From assembly GCA_020736575.1 (NCBI GenBank), contig JAGPYM010000001.1, positions 3,472,001 through 3,536,000 on the forward strand: DNA of 64,000 nt, given 5' to 3'. Under the pieces are notes generated by a model that was given only the letters and a program-made list of their open reading frames with translations, ran no database searches and had not been told where the DNA came from. Position numbers and translations under genes: made by a program. Positions 1 through 11,361 of this stretch are shown here, in pieces. Positions within the stretch are counted from its first letter, which is position 1; every line of letters begins with the position of its first letter. The stretch is from Thelonectria olida. Its lineage: Eukaryota; Ascomycota; Sordariomycetes; Hypocreales; Nectriaceae.

Positions 1-3000
1 TAGCACAAAGACTAATAAACCTGCGACCGAGACGATAGGGTAGCTTCGTCTCGCGTCCTCTCACCATCCGTACACTCAATCCCACCCGGACTAGACTGCT
101 CGTATCACTCCGTACTCCGATCATGGCGGGCGATGAAAGCAGCCCGCCATCTCCGAATCACGAGGCGACAAGGGTGAAAAGCTGTATGACCATGCACAAG
201 CATCATCACGGCATCCACGGTCTTCCATGACCACTTTCACAGGGCACGCTTGTCGTTCAACTCTCGGCATCCAGGGACCCAACGAGCAGGCCCCTCCAGC
301 CACCGGTCCGCCCGCCTCAGGTCGCGGCCAGTGCCCAGGGGTCCATCCTACTTCTCCTCCTCTTATGTAAGGGGGAAAAGGGACTGAGAGGGAGTCCCTG
401 GGCCGGGCGAGATGAGGCCTACTTGATGATGGGAGAAAAGGCTGTTGAGCTCTCCATCTCCACCTAAACCTTGTCCCCTGAGGAGCTGTGGCAGAGGGTG
501 ATCGTGACGAGTTGAGGCTTCGTTAGCTTCTTTTCCCAGCTCCGGTGGGCTGGGGCTGGCGGCAAAGATTCACGTTGTTGCCATGCCCATCAAAGCCGAG
601 TCTTCTTCCCGTCTCTGTCGCAGAAGCAAACAATTCATTATTCTAGGCCCCAAAGGTCCGTTCCCTTGGTTCTGCTAGCTCTCCTGGCCCACTGCAGCGG
701 TCCATTCCGGGGGGGCAAGCTGAAAGAAGGGATGGCTTGAGATGGCTTGGAGGCTTGCTGGTTGCTTGGTAAAGTAGCAATGGACGATCATTGACGTCCG
801 AATCTCGACAAGCAACGTGATCGCTGTGGCTGGGGTGTGACTGGTCTCCGGTCCCTGTGGGAAGGGGTGGAACGCCTTCTGGGGGATTTATATTTGCTTT
901 TTTTCGTGCTTGTTCGCCCTGTCTATCTTGCAGAACCATGCGAGTGATGACTCTGATTGATGACAGGAGGATCGAAAGATGATTTCTCCGGAGAGGGTCT
1001 ATGCTGTCGATGGTGCTTTCATGTCGTAGACGTGAGGCAATGGTGCATATGTGTGAAGTACACAGACCCTCATCAACTTGACTCCATCATCATCTCGGGC
1101 AGTTTCTTCAGCACTTCTTCATCGTTATGCAAGGGGCGTCACCGTCGCCGTCACTGACAAGGGCGCCGATCTTCCACCTTTCTTTCCTCTTCACTGATCA
1201 GAAGGCCCCGCATTGGGATTTGCCCCCCTGTTCATCTCGCCGTCTCCGTTCGTCCCCCCTGGATGGGAACTGTCGACCCTGGAAGGTCACTGGACCGAGT
1301 TTGGGAGCCATAGACCTGGCCGCAATTGGTGTCCCCCTGGTTCGTTCACCACCACTGCCACCGGTCATGACCAGCACCGGCAGAGGGGACTAGCCTTGCT
1401 GAACCTGATGCGATCCTGAGTGTGGGTGGTGGACCCCTGACGAGTACCTCGCCCACCTGACAAAGGCGAGCGAGAGAAGAATTGATCATTGATGGGATCG
1501 AGAAAGAAGGCGAATGCCCAGGCACGGCGTAATGGGAGTGGCAGTAAGCCATGTCTCACTTCCCGGGATATTATCCCCATCCCGTCCCGTTTGTCCACCT
1601 GATGCAACCAGTTCATATGCTGTAGGAACTGCTTTTAGCCTGTGAGGCTTTGATATCCATCTGTTCCAATCCACGAATCAGCTTTGTTGGCTGGTGGTCA
1701 AGAGCCCGGACCCCTTCGCGGGCAGCGGCGGGTGAGATCGAAAGGCCGTGGAATCTTCTCTGCTGCAAGGTACGGGATAGCACCCCCCTTTCACACACAC
1801 TTCTCCCCAAAGTCGCCCAGTCCATCGGCTCTGACGCCAATGAGCACTATGGCGTATTAGTTACGTAGTACGTCTTGCCTAGCAATGGGAAGCCAGATGG
1901 GTAAAATTACACCGACATGCGTGAGTTCGGTGCTGTGGCAGCATCGTGTCCATCACAAGGGAATGGGAACTTTTCAGTTTCCGGTATTCTGTTAGTCTGG
2001 GTCGCCGACGATTGGCCTTTTCTCAATTGCCATGGATTCCCTGCAATTGTGACGATAGCTTCTTGTTAGACCGGCAGATTGTCAGTTATTTTCCATAAGG
2101 ACATGAGGGCGGCCGAAAACAATGGCTTGATCTGCCACTACCCGATATACGAGAAGTGAGCGTTCCGTCTGCGTTCCGTCTTCCTTGCCAAATCCGCCCT
2201 TTGACTTTTGACCCATGAAGTCAACCCGGCATCACCCAATCTTGTGAGACCTTCCTGCTGCCGCCACGCGGGAAGGATCCAGGTCCAGGCCTGAGACAGG
2301 TCTTGCTGTCTTGGAACGGGAATCAGCCCCCCTCATGTTTTCGGAAGCTCTTAGCTGCTGGCAACAAACAGCTTGAACACTGGAAATGGATGGACCATTG
2401 AGGTATGCAAACGCTCAGACGGCGAATGAAGGTCATGAACCTGTCAAACTCAAATAACGCCCGCCTTTGGACGCCCTCTTCTTGTCACCCAGTTCCCCTC
2501 CTCTCAGTCGATCCTCCATGACAAGCTCGGCTAGATCTCATTTGCTTCTCGCGCTTTTCCCTCTCGCGTGCAGGTGGGTTAGCTCCAATTCTAGCCTGAT
2601 CGCTCGGCAGGATTGGCAGATTGCAACCAGGGTAGAAATGGCATGGACCTTGGCCTTTGGCTCACGCCCAGCAGCACAAGGCGAACGATGCACGCTTGCA
2701 CTGGAGGGAGTCCTGTGTGCAACGAAGCTAGACTCAGCCCAGCAAAGTCCATTCCTCTCCACTGCACTCCGTATGCAACTGGGGGTGTCCTGGAGTGTCC
2801 TGGGGTGTCCTGGCAGCGGTGGTGTGTAGCGACGACTCATGCTCGTAGCTGTTCGCAGTGGGTTGGCTTCTTGCTAAGAAAAGTGTCCTTCTCGTCTTGT
2901 AATTACTCCGTCGCGCCCGTTGTCCCTGCAGCATTCATTATCTGCCTTGGCCCGCCTCCTAGTTCTCGACTTAACTCTTAATACTTCTCCCCCCCCTCTC

Positions 3001-3569
3001 CGGCAATTTGATCTTTCCCACCCTTCCCGTTTCCGTCTTGTCGTAGAGGTGATCCGACCTGAAATTGGTATTGTTCGGCAAGGAGGACGACTGAGGATCC
3101 GAAAGTTGGACGCCCACTCGGTCGAACTATTATGGTGCCAAATCCCTAGACCTCGGGAACGACGACTCCGATCGACGACGACGCCGTGTAAATCATTTGG
3201 CCAATTCTTTCTTCTCGCAAATCAGCATTTTGACGTCGACGACATTGTGTCTCTCCCGAGACATTCGGTTCATTCGCTCAATACCGAGTACCCGCTCCTG
3301 TTTCACTCTTCGCTCGCTGGAGAGGGGTATTTTCGGTGCGGTGGACCGTCTACACCGCGCATTTCGCTGCATCGGGATCGGTAGAGCTGCAACTGCAACT
3401 GCTGTATTGCATCTTGCACATGTCGTTCTCCACTTCCCTCTCTCGTTTGCTCTGACCGGTAGGAATTCTCCCAAGGGGAGTCTGTTGGAAATAATCGGGG
3501 CAAAGAGAAGGAATTCGAGCAAGGAAAGGAATTGCTTCTTTTGTTGCAAGACAAAGAGAAGGAGCCAAG
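1..3569. other. gene-free upstream region
   Basis: I see no convincing coding region here. The open frames are short, mutually overlapping, compositionally random and match no family I know. The last 600 bases before the gene at 3570 are rich in C and T, as is usual for fungal promoters and leaders, so this is probably the promoter and a long 5' leader of that gene. A short 10-base tandem repeat lies at 2785-2814. Confidence 0.5.
2785..2814. repeat. three tandem copies of a 10-bp unit
   Basis: The unit GTGTCCTGGR occurs three times head to tail without a spacer; only the last base of the unit varies. It lies about 750 bases upstream of the start codon at 3570. It is a minor simple repeat with no evident function. 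Confidence 0.8.
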
Positions 3570-6203
3570 ATGGGCAAGTTTTCATTTCCCAGCCGCAAGA
3601 AGCAGCCACCGCAGGTGCTCGTCACCGCTCCTGCCATGAGCAAGGCCCAAAAGATCCTCGGATCAACCGCCCTCAACATCGACGGCGATTTTTCCACATC
3701 CAAAGTCAGCCTCGCCACCTCCGAACGCTCTGTTGCAGCAGCCAGTTACGCTTCATCCATTCGCGGAAATGGAAACTCGAGACCTCAGCGTGAATATGGA
3801 GACGAGTCCGATATCGTCCCGCGACAATTCCGCTCCAATGCGCGACCAGCCACCGCGCGCGCGCGCACAAACGCCCACCCTCACGACGAAGACTACGATA
3901 GCTTTGACGAGTATGGCGACTTGACTTCTGACATGACCAGTGTGCTGCGGAAGAGGCAATCCTCATCTACTCTGGCTTCATGGTACGACAAATCTAAGCA
4001 ACCACTATCCATTTCTCAACAGACGTCAAGCTCCGCCATGGCCAAGGGTTTGCCCACTAAGGCGCAGAAGATGCTCGATATGGATCATACCTTGTCCAAT
4101 ACCAAGATAAAGAAGAAACCAGCCAAGTTGGATCTGTCTCACCTCATGTCTCGGAGAGGCAAGAAGAACAACCAACAAAAACAAACACCGCCATGGGAAG
4201 GGCCCATTCTTGGCGCTGATCAGCTGGTCAAGTCCCCGTCTCTAGTATCGCCCTCATCCTCAACACTCTCAATACGAGGGAGATTAACAAAACGCCCAAC
4301 TAAGGAGAGTTTACGATCAATGCAGTCGGAGCCCGCCAAGGCGGCTTGTCCTGACCCTTCCCATTCCCACCGTGGGCAAAATCATCTCGATGGATTGCCC
4401 AACTTGTATGAGCACTACGAGCAAATGTCTTTCCACCAAATCTTGAATCAGGACCTACGAAGTGAAGACGCCCTTGATGAGGAGAAACTGAATGAGCAGC
4501 CGGAGCCCCAAACTCAGAAGGCACAAAACACCACCGTCAACAAATCCGGCTCCAACCTTCACCTGCCACACCACGAAGCCCACGTCGTCTCACAATACGC
4601 AAAACGGACTCTTCCTCAAACTCCACAGGCCTCCCTTTTCACTAAGCCTGAGACATCTTCTCCTACTGACTGCGCAGCTAGCGTGTCGAGCCGGCATACT
4701 CGTACCTCCAAGGCCTCAAAGCGCACTGATCGCAGCTTCCAGGAATCCGACCTTCAGGAGAAGAGTGTTCTCTCACTCTCTTCAGACTCAGAAGATGAAA
4801 TGTACATCGACTCTTCATTCAATGGTCCCTCATCAGTTCCCGACTACCCAGCTTCCGATGCAGGCTCCCTTTTTGATCAGCGCCCTGCGACCTCACGAAC
4901 AAGCCAGAGCGCCGATAACAAGCGGTTCAGTAAGGCAAGCAGCAAGATGAGCCAACGGACAAGCCAAGCCACGTCAAGTAACTTCCTGACCATCCCCAAT
5001 GGCAATGTGAAGCCTCCCACCATCAGTGCTCGATCAAGCTCTCTCTCAGGAAGCTCTGCCAACACTATCCAAGAGGGCACCATTGCCCGCTCCCCCTCGC
5101 AAATGTCTTGCATTTCCAACACTTCTTCCGTGAACACAACCATGACCTGGCAAAGTAAGGCCGGCCTCGGTTTGTACCAGGCTCGTGCTATCACCATGCA
5201 AGCCGCTCAGGGGCCCTCCGAGAGCGAAATCGAGTCTCCCTTCGATGTGGAGGGACCGGAGAAGCAGCAACCCGGAGAAGATGACGAATTTGATACTTCA
5301 CACATTCAATACGTCCCTCACGATTCAATACTCAGCAATGGGGACCAGCCAACGCCACCCCTGAGCCCCAGCTCTGTTGACTTTTATATCCGCTCCGCTC
5401 ATTCCTCTATTGATGGCCAAGCCACAAACCATAACCGAATCATGGCTGTCACTCGCCAAGAGGAGATGCTCCTTGCTGCGCTTCGTCATAAGCGACAAGT
5501 CATGCGAGAGAACATCCTCAACGAGACGGAGGACAGCCCCGGTGCGGACAAGAGCACCTCTCACATGCCCAAGGGCCATGTCTCCAAACCGTCTGAGGCC
5601 ACTATTACCGAGTCCAGCTTTGATCTCGATTTCCCTGCACCACCGATGTGCAAGGACAAGACGACCGTCACGGCGGACGGCACGACTGTTATCGATCTTC
5701 GACATGGCACTTCTGGCCATCTGCAGGTTCCTACCAAGCCTGTTCCTGCTCTTCCCTCTTCCAAGAAGGCTCTCCTTAAAGCCCAGAAGAAGTTTCGCAG
5801 CGAGGGCCATGACCGCATTCTCTTATACCTTGATGACCCTGCACACGACGAAAATGGCTCCATCGAAGAGTCCGAACCCAGTCCTGACTTGAGCGACTTC
5901 ATGGAATTCGAGACCGAGGAGTCTGAGAGCTCCCGTGACGTCGTCTCCGAGGTCATTCTCTATCCGTCGCAAACTCGCCGTCCCTTCGCGGAGCGATCCG
6001 CCAGCATGCGCCGACCAGAGCCCGTCAAGGCTCACAAGGGCTTCAGCCGATCGCCTGAGCGAGCTGTTGAGCTTGGCGTCCCCCGCCCCGATAGCCCTAT
6101 CTCTCCGGATCCCCTGACAGCAATCCCGCGTCGGGGAACCGTGAACAAGAAGACGGCTCGACTGAGCGCTGTCGGCCCTGCTCGCTGGGGTTATGAGGAT
6201 TGA
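3570..6203 (+). CDS. large disordered fungal protein of unknown function
   Basis: This is a single uninterrupted frame of 877 residues that I do not recognise. The protein is dominated by Ser, Thr, Pro, Glu and Lys with many S/T-P sites and no predicted membrane segment, signal peptide or catalytic motif, so most of it should be intrinsically disordered. It starts with a basic patch (MGKFSFPSRKKQPP). A more ordered, possibly helical segment with the sequence RQEEMLLAALRHKRQVMREN lies near residues 630-650, and an acidic stretch near 770-800. Such composition is typical of cytoskeletal, polarity or signalling adaptors, but this is inference. The start was chosen because the frame opens with a compact basic N-terminus and the upstream sequence looks like a CT-rich leader. 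It is probably real because of its length and typical codon use. Confidence 0.75.
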   Translation: MGKFSFPSRKKQPPQVLVTAPAMSKAQKILGSTALNIDGDFSTSKVSLATSERSVAAASYASSIRGNGNSRPQREYGDESDIVPRQFRSNARPATARARTNAHPHDEDYDSFDEYGDLTSDMTSVLRKRQSSSTLASWYDKSKQPLSISQQTSSSAMAKGLPTKAQKMLDMDHTLSNTKIKKKPAKLDLSHLMSRRGKKNNQQKQTPPWEGPILGADQLVKSPSLVSPSSSTLSIRGRLTKRPTKESLRSMQSEPAKAACPDPSHSHRGQNHLDGLPNLYEHYEQMSFHQILNQDLRSEDALDEEKLNEQPEPQTQKAQNTTVNKSGSNLHLPHHEAHVVSQYAKRTLPQTPQASLFTKPETSSPTDCAASVSSRHTRTSKASKRTDRSFQESDLQEKSVLSLSSDSEDEMYIDSSFNGPSSVPDYPASDAGSLFDQRPATSRTSQSADNKRFSKASSKMSQRTSQATSSNFLTIPNGNVKPPTISARSSSLSGSSANTIQEGTIARSPSQMSCISNTSSVNTTMTWQSKAGLGLYQARAITMQAAQGPSESEIESPFDVEGPEKQQPGEDDEFDTSHIQYVPHDSILSNGDQPTPPLSPSSVDFYIRSAHSSIDGQATNHNRIMAVTRQEEMLLAALRHKRQVMRENILNETEDSPGADKSTSHMPKGHVSKPSEATITESSFDLDFPAPPMCKDKTTVTADGTTVIDLRHGTSGHLQVPTKPVPALPSSKKALLKAQKKFRSEGHDRILLYLDDPAHDENGSIEESEPSPDLSDFMEFETEESESSRDVVSEVILYPSQTRRPFAERSASMRRPEPVKAHKGFSRSPERAVELGVPRPDSPISPDPLTAIPRRGTVNKKTARLSAVGPARWGYED

Positions 6204-7026
6204 ATGATTTACCAACGCATGTAATACCACACACCTTCCGATATCTTTTTTATGTCTGCGATATACGGCGGCTCTTAGATGGGAGCATTTTCTCATTTCA
6301 CCGATCACGACGATGATCTTACACGCATTATAACCTCCATCTATTTTCCTTTGTCGACAAAGATTTATTTCTTCGTTTTCTTACCCCGTCTTGGGATACC
6401 TAGAGAACTTTCCGGATTTTACAATTGGGTTGATGGTCAACAAACCATCTTGGATCAGGGAGAATTTATCTCAACGTCTCCCCCTTGCCACGAAAACACC
6501 TGGCGGATATTGGCGTGGCGTTCTCATATCTTTGATGAAAGTTTTGCGCATCTTTCCAAACTTCCTCGTTGTCGATTTTCCAGAAATCCACACGACAAGA
6601 GGGAGGAGACGAAAGAAGAGCGACGGGAAGAGAGGCCGTGGACTTCATGAATGTGACGAACACAACAAGAAAGAACGGAATCAGGCTGGGGCGGCATACT
6701 TGTGACTTTTAGCTTCAACGAACATACGGCGGTTGGATATTTGTATCATATTGTAATATTTCTTTTCACGAGAAGTAATTTCGGTCGAATGCTTTCTTTC
6801 TCAAGCTTGTTGAGAAGGCGAGTTCGAAGAGGCGTGAAGGACACGGAAAGATGGTTAAGTCGTTAAAAAGAGTCTTGTCCTATTCATGATGTTTGATGTT
6901 TGCGTATATATGCCTTTTTCCCCCCCGCTGGTGACAAAGATATGTATTCGCTCCGTTTGCGCCGCTACCTATACGTGTACGTTCCAGGAGCGAAGGGATC
7001 GGCGAAGAGACGTAACGGTCAGGGCT
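6204..7026. other. intergenic, convergent 3' ends
   Basis: This is the space between the 3' ends of the plus-strand gene ending at 6203 and the minus-strand MMS2 gene ending at 7027. It is moderately AT-rich with small random frames. I see nothing else in it. Confidence 0.5.
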
Positions 7027-7771
7027 TTAGTCGTAGGTCTCGCCCTCTGCAGGCTGAGGGATCTTCTTATGCGCGGGGGCTGCCATGAATCTGTTTCACG
7101 CTGGTAAGTATCCCAGCATGACTCTTGTATATCTTTTGGATATTGAAACGCACCTTCGTAGCTCGATAAGAATGGTTTCGATAGTGTTCTCGCGCTTCCA
7201 GTTGGCCAAGCAGGGTAGGACGACGGGAATGACGTTACCGTTGTCGTCAACGCAGGGGAGAATGATTTTTGTGACGAACTTGATAGTTGGGGGGAAGTCG
7301 GGGTAGTCGAGACCGCAGTAGATCTGGACACTGTAGATGCGGTTCTCGTAGACGGACTATGGTGGATTGCGAAGTTGTGGTTAGCCGTTAAGTCGCCTCG
7401 GTAGTTACATGGTGACACTGCAGGAGGGGTAAGGGAAAAGAATATTTATTCCACTTGGATAATAGACTAAGGAGTGCTTGAGACTTGGTGTTTTGGAGTG
7501 GTATGTCAAAGGGGAGGTTGATTCCAAGGTGTATCGTGAGATGCGGGCGGGTGCTGTTTCCTCCTCAGCTGGAGATACTGTCTGTCGCCAATAGTGTGCG
7601 ATTCATGAGAAAGCTTACATGAGGGGGGCCAAGAATGGTTCCGTTCCAGTTCATCATCAACAGATCCTCACCATCTTCCAAGCCGTAACTGCAGGCCTCG
7701 GCTCCAAGACCCTTCTCGCCCTTCTCGAGCTCCTCCAACAGGCGGAAGTTGCGGGGGATTTTGGCAGACAT
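7027..7771 (-). CDS. MMS2: ubiquitin-conjugating enzyme variant Mms2/Uev1
   Basis: Exons at 7771-7619, 7356-7154 and 7090-7027 join to 420 nt, giving 139 residues, the normal length for this family. The protein begins [20 protein letters not shown] and contains the UEV hallmarks [31 protein letters not shown], and the C-terminal [12 protein letters not shown]. UEVs have an E2 fold without the catalytic cysteine. Mms2 pairs with Ubc13 to build K63-linked ubiquitin chains on PCNA in error-free post-replication repair. The introns are 262 nt (donor GTAAGC) and 63 nt (donor GTGCGT). The splice joins restore the conserved H-S and R-F junctions exactly. The gene is divergent from the stomatin-like gene at 8452. 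Confidence 0.95.
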
Positions 7772-8451
7772 GATTGTGCTGTGTCGCGTGTTGGTGAAAT
7801 TCAAGGGAGATCCAAGGGGCAAAGAAAAAAGAAAAGGGAGGGAATCAGGCTGCGAGGCGTTAGTGACCAAGGTTGGGCGGCCGGTAGAATGGCGGAATGA
7901 CTGCGTTTGGCGATAACAAGAGGAGGGAGGGATGGTCTTAGACAAACAACGCGGGGCACATGGCCATGATGGAGGGGGCACCAACCAGAACGAATGGGAA
8001 CAGCAAGCACAGCCACACTGACGCATGTTGTATAGGACTGGAGCCAGCCACACAAGGCTGCACTGCATTCAGCCACAATATTCCAATTGACCAGTCACAT
8101 ACATGATGGCAACAAGGGAGAGCGAAATACAGATCGCTAATAGTATGAACTTTGGGATAATGCAAGACTAATATATAAAACAATCGGGAGGTTATTCAAT
8201 ATTCTAATATGAACTAATGCTAAACCCCTATCTTCAATACTATACTAATAGTACCTATTTTTGCCATCCCTCTAAGTTACCACGTAGTTATTATACCTTC
8301 GTACGTATCCCCGGGAAAATCTCGGGCCCGAAGCTTCCCCCCCTGCTTTCCCAAGCTCTGGGTTAGTTTTTCCCTTCCTCCAACCCGGCGGCGTCATCTG
8401 GTTTTCAGTCCTTCTCCAGCTCCGCGACGAACTCCCCATCAACTCGCAACC
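7772..8451. other. bidirectional promoter region with AT-rich core
   Basis: This is the shared upstream region of the divergent genes MMS2 (minus) and the stomatin-like gene (plus). The interval of about 8105-8290 is clearly AT-rich, with many TAATA and ATATA words, against an otherwise roughly balanced background. It could be promoter DNA or a small remnant of mutated repeat. The last 100 bases are CT-rich, as is usual just before a fungal start codon. Confidence 0.4.
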
Positions 8452-9735
8452 ATGGCCATGTCCCTAACGAGGGCAGCCCTCCGCGCGCCCATGCTGAAGG
8501 TTCAGCCGCGCCTCCTCCTCGCAACCGCCGCCATCGCCTCGTCCACCTCCGCCCGCCGCTCCTTGACCACTTCGTCCCGCGCCCTCCTCCCCGCCGGCTT
8601 CGGGGCCCCCGTCGTTCCGTCGTACTTTTCCAAGCCTCGATTGCCTGCCAACACTGTCGTGCGCTTTGTGCCCCAGCAGACAGCCTGGATCGTCGAGCGC
8701 ATGGGAAAGTTCAACCGCATCCTGGAACCCGGTCTTGCCATCCTCGTGCCCTTCATCGATCGAATCGCCTACGTGAAGAGCCTCAAGGAATCCGCCATTG
8801 AGATCCCCAGCCAGAGCGCCATTACTGCCGACAACGTTACCCTTGATCTTGACGGTGTGCTCTTTACTCGTGTCTTCGATGCGTACAAGGCGAGGTGAGT
8901 TTTGAGAGTCAATGGCGTCATTCTAACTTGATCGACGATCTTGGACCAATTGCTAACTTGCGTCCCTCTTCATAGCTATGGTGTTGAAGACGCCGAGTAC
9001 GCCATCTCCCAGCTCGCTCAAACGACCATGCGATCAGAGATCGGCCAGCTGACCCTCGACCACGTCCTCAAGGAGCGCGCCGCCCTAAATACCAACATCA
9101 CCGCTGCCATCAACGATGCCGCCGAGGCCTGGGGCGTCACATGTCTGCGTTACGAGATCCGAGATATCCATGCCCCTGGTGCCGTCGTTGAGGCCATGCA
9201 TCGCCAGGTCACCGCCGAACGCTCCAAACGTGCGGAGATTCTGGAATCTGAGGGTCAGCGCCAGAGCGCCATCAACATCGCTGAGGGTAAGAAGCAGAGT
9301 GTCATTCTTGCTTCCGAAGCCATGCGTGCCGAGCGCATCAACGAGGCCGATGGTGAGGCCGAGGCTATCCGGCTCAAGGCCAGCGCCACCGCCAAGGGAA
9401 TTGATCATGTTGCCCAGAGTATAATCAGGGGAGAGGCTGGCGCCCAGGCTGCGGTTAGCTTGAGCGTGGCCGAGAAGTATGTCGATGCCTTCGGCAAGCT
9501 CGCCCGTGAAAGCACCGCTGTCGTCGTGCCCGGCAACGTTGGAGACATCGGTGGCATGATCGCGACCGGTCTCAGCGTCTACGGCAAGGTCGGCCAGGCG
9601 CAAGCCCGTACGATGGCCCAGGGGCTCGTCGACAAGTCAGACGCCAAGGCGCCCGAGAATGCTAGCGAACTTGATGGTACCAGTGTGAAGGACACGGTCC
9701 TGGAAACCTTCAACAAGACTGCCTCCAAGAACTAA
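8452..9735 (+). CDS. mitochondrial stomatin-like protein 2 (SPFH family)
   Basis: Exons 8452-8894 and 8976-9735 join to 400 residues. The intron has donor GTGAGT, branch GCTAAC and acceptor CATAG, and the join restores the motif YKASYGVEDAEYAISQLAQT of stomatin-like protein 2. The first ~50 residues are rich in Arg, Ser and Ala with no acid residues, as expected of a mitochondrial presequence. The SPFH/PHB domain follows from about residue 65 (VRFVPQQTAWIVERMGKFNR) to about 240, and then a helical region rich in Ala and Glu (ILESEGQRQSAINIAEGKKQ). Members assemble into ring-like scaffolds on the inner membrane that organise cardiolipin domains and mitochondrial proteases. I chose this start because it lies in good context (accATGGcc) and gives a complete presequence. 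Confidence 0.93.
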
Positions 9736-10470
9736 ACATGTTTACCGGCCAGATCGAATGCGATGATGGCCATTTTTTGAAGAAGAGGGAATTTTGGCAC
9801 CCTCGTCTTATTTACCCACTCAATTATGCACACATATTTCGTGCCACGGAATCACTCTACCTATCACAAAATCGGCGTTTAGCGGGTGTACTTACTTATA
9901 CGGCTTCTTCGGGATCTTTGTCAGACTCTTGGAGCACAAGAAGCACGGGTGGGAGCGGCAAAGGAGACGAGGAAAGGATGGGAGCGATACGTGTATTATT
10001 ATTAACCAAACCCTAAGGGAATAGGGGGAACATAAAACAATTGTCTGAATCAAGATCGCCTCGTCAATCAAGAAGTAGTTCTTATATGTGTACTATCAAG
10101 CCGCGTAGGGAAGGCCGTCTATGAGAGAACTTATTTTATTTTCTTCTCTTCATGTATTTGCTGGCTTGCATTGTGAACAGAGTCGACACATGCTTGCCAG
10201 TCTCCAAACCAAACCACCATGGAGGGAACGTAATCTCAAAGAGCTATCATTGAAGCTAAAGTACTATCTGGAAGTAAGTCACAATGGGCATATTTGGCAA
10301 GAAACATAAAGGCCGCCCCAGACTCCATACGAAGGAGTTCTCCTAAAAACCAGTACTCCTGCACGTTCTTTGGAGCAGGGAGTTACTCCCACTCTCAGCA
10401 CACAGGTATATCAAAGCAGTATTATAGACGCTCCTCAAGTTGTTTGTACTATATTATTTCCCACGCCCAT
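9736..10470. other. intergenic, convergent 3' ends
   Basis: This spacer lies between the 3' ends of the stomatin-like gene and the minus-strand Cys-rich gene. Small frames here are not convincing. I see nothing else in it. Confidence 0.4.
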
Positions 10471-11361
10471 TTAAAGCAGAAGCGGGATAAGAGCCAGGAC
10501 ACCGACAAACACGTTGGGACCGTTAATGGAGCCGGCGCCTCCGCTGCCCGAGTCGGAGCTGGACTTGGAGTTAGACGAGGAGTCATCGTCGCTGTTGCTG
10601 TTGTCGTCGTCGTCGTCAGGCCCGCCAGACCGAAGGCCAGTGGTAGTCGGCACAGCAGCAGAAGCACTCGCAGCGGTCGCAGCGGTCGCAGTAACAGCAA
10701 TACTAACAGTGGCAGCGCGAGTTGTGAAGGAGTAGCCATCGCTGTCGTCGTTTCCATCATCGTCGCCCGAGTCGGAGCTGTTCAGACTACAGGTACCGTC
10801 GCTCTCGCATGTCTCTCCAGTGTAGCAGTAATGGCCGTTGTCGCAGCAGACATTGCCCTCGGGCATGCAGCCGGTACCGCACGCCTCCTGGTAGGAGTAG
10901 CAGTCGCCGGAGCCCGAGTTGTCGTCGCTGCTTCCCGAAGAGCAGAAACCATCTGAAGTGCAGGTCTCGTTGCTGTCACAGTATCCAGCGCTGCAACATA
11001 CGGAGCCCTCGGGGATACAGAAGCTGTTGCAGAGCTCTTTGCCCTCGGAGCAGCCAGAAGCCGACCCAGTGCATACCTCGCCGTCCGGACAGCAACCTTC
11101 GCTAACGCAGTTGTAGCCGTCGTCACAGTAGGCGCCGTTGCCTTGGCTGCAGCAGGTGCCGGACGAGGGCATGCATGTGCTATCGCACACGGACTCGCCA
11201 GAGTTGCAGCTCCCTGTCAGAAGGAGGTTGAAAGCCTGAGAGTTTGTGCCGGGGAGGAGGAGATTCTTCTGAGTTCCTTTGTGGCCGTTGAAGTTCTTCT
11301 GGGGGGATTTGGCAGCAATGGCCAAGCCAGCGAGGCTAAGAAGCAGAGCTGATGGTAACAT
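10471..11361 (-). CDS. secreted Cys-rich repeat protein, probably GPI-anchored
   Basis: The protein has 296 residues. It starts with a signal peptide (MLPSALLLSLAGLAIAA). Then follow about three repeats of roughly 40 residues with the pattern C-x5-C-x3-CxP-x(4-5)-CC-x(4-6)-YC-x(4-6)-C-x(4-5)-C, of which the clearest end with MPEGNVCCDNGHYCYTGETC. The CC pairs recall granulin or chitin-binding knots but match neither exactly. A long Ser/Thr/Asp-rich linker comes next, and the chain ends in a hydrophobic tail (NVFVGVLALIPLLL), typical of a GPI signal. Function is unknown; a wall-attached or surface protein is likely. The frame extends upstream to 11493, but a TATA-like TTATAAGA lies between that Met and the one used here, so the start at 11361, which opens directly with the signal peptide, is preferred. 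Confidence 0.82.
   Translation of the reverse strand: MLPSALLLSLAGLAIAAKSPQKNFNGHKGTQKNLLLPGTNSQAFNLLLTGSCNSGESVCDSTCMPSSGTCCSQGNGAYCDDGYNCVSEGCCPDGEVCTGSASGCSEGKELCNSFCIPEGSVCCSAGYCDSNETCTSDGFCSSGSSDDNSGSGDCYSYQEACGTGCMPEGNVCCDNGHYCYTGETCESDGTCSLNSSDSGDDDGNDDSDGYSFTTRAATVSIAVTATAATAASASAAVPTTTGLRSGGPDDDDDNSNSDDDSSSNSKSSSDSGSGGAGSINGPNVFVGVLALIPLLL

Noticed and set aside
10294..10956. 220-codon frame opposite the Cys-rich GPI gene
   Set aside because: It is the antisense shadow of the Ser/Asp codons of the real gene on the minus strand.
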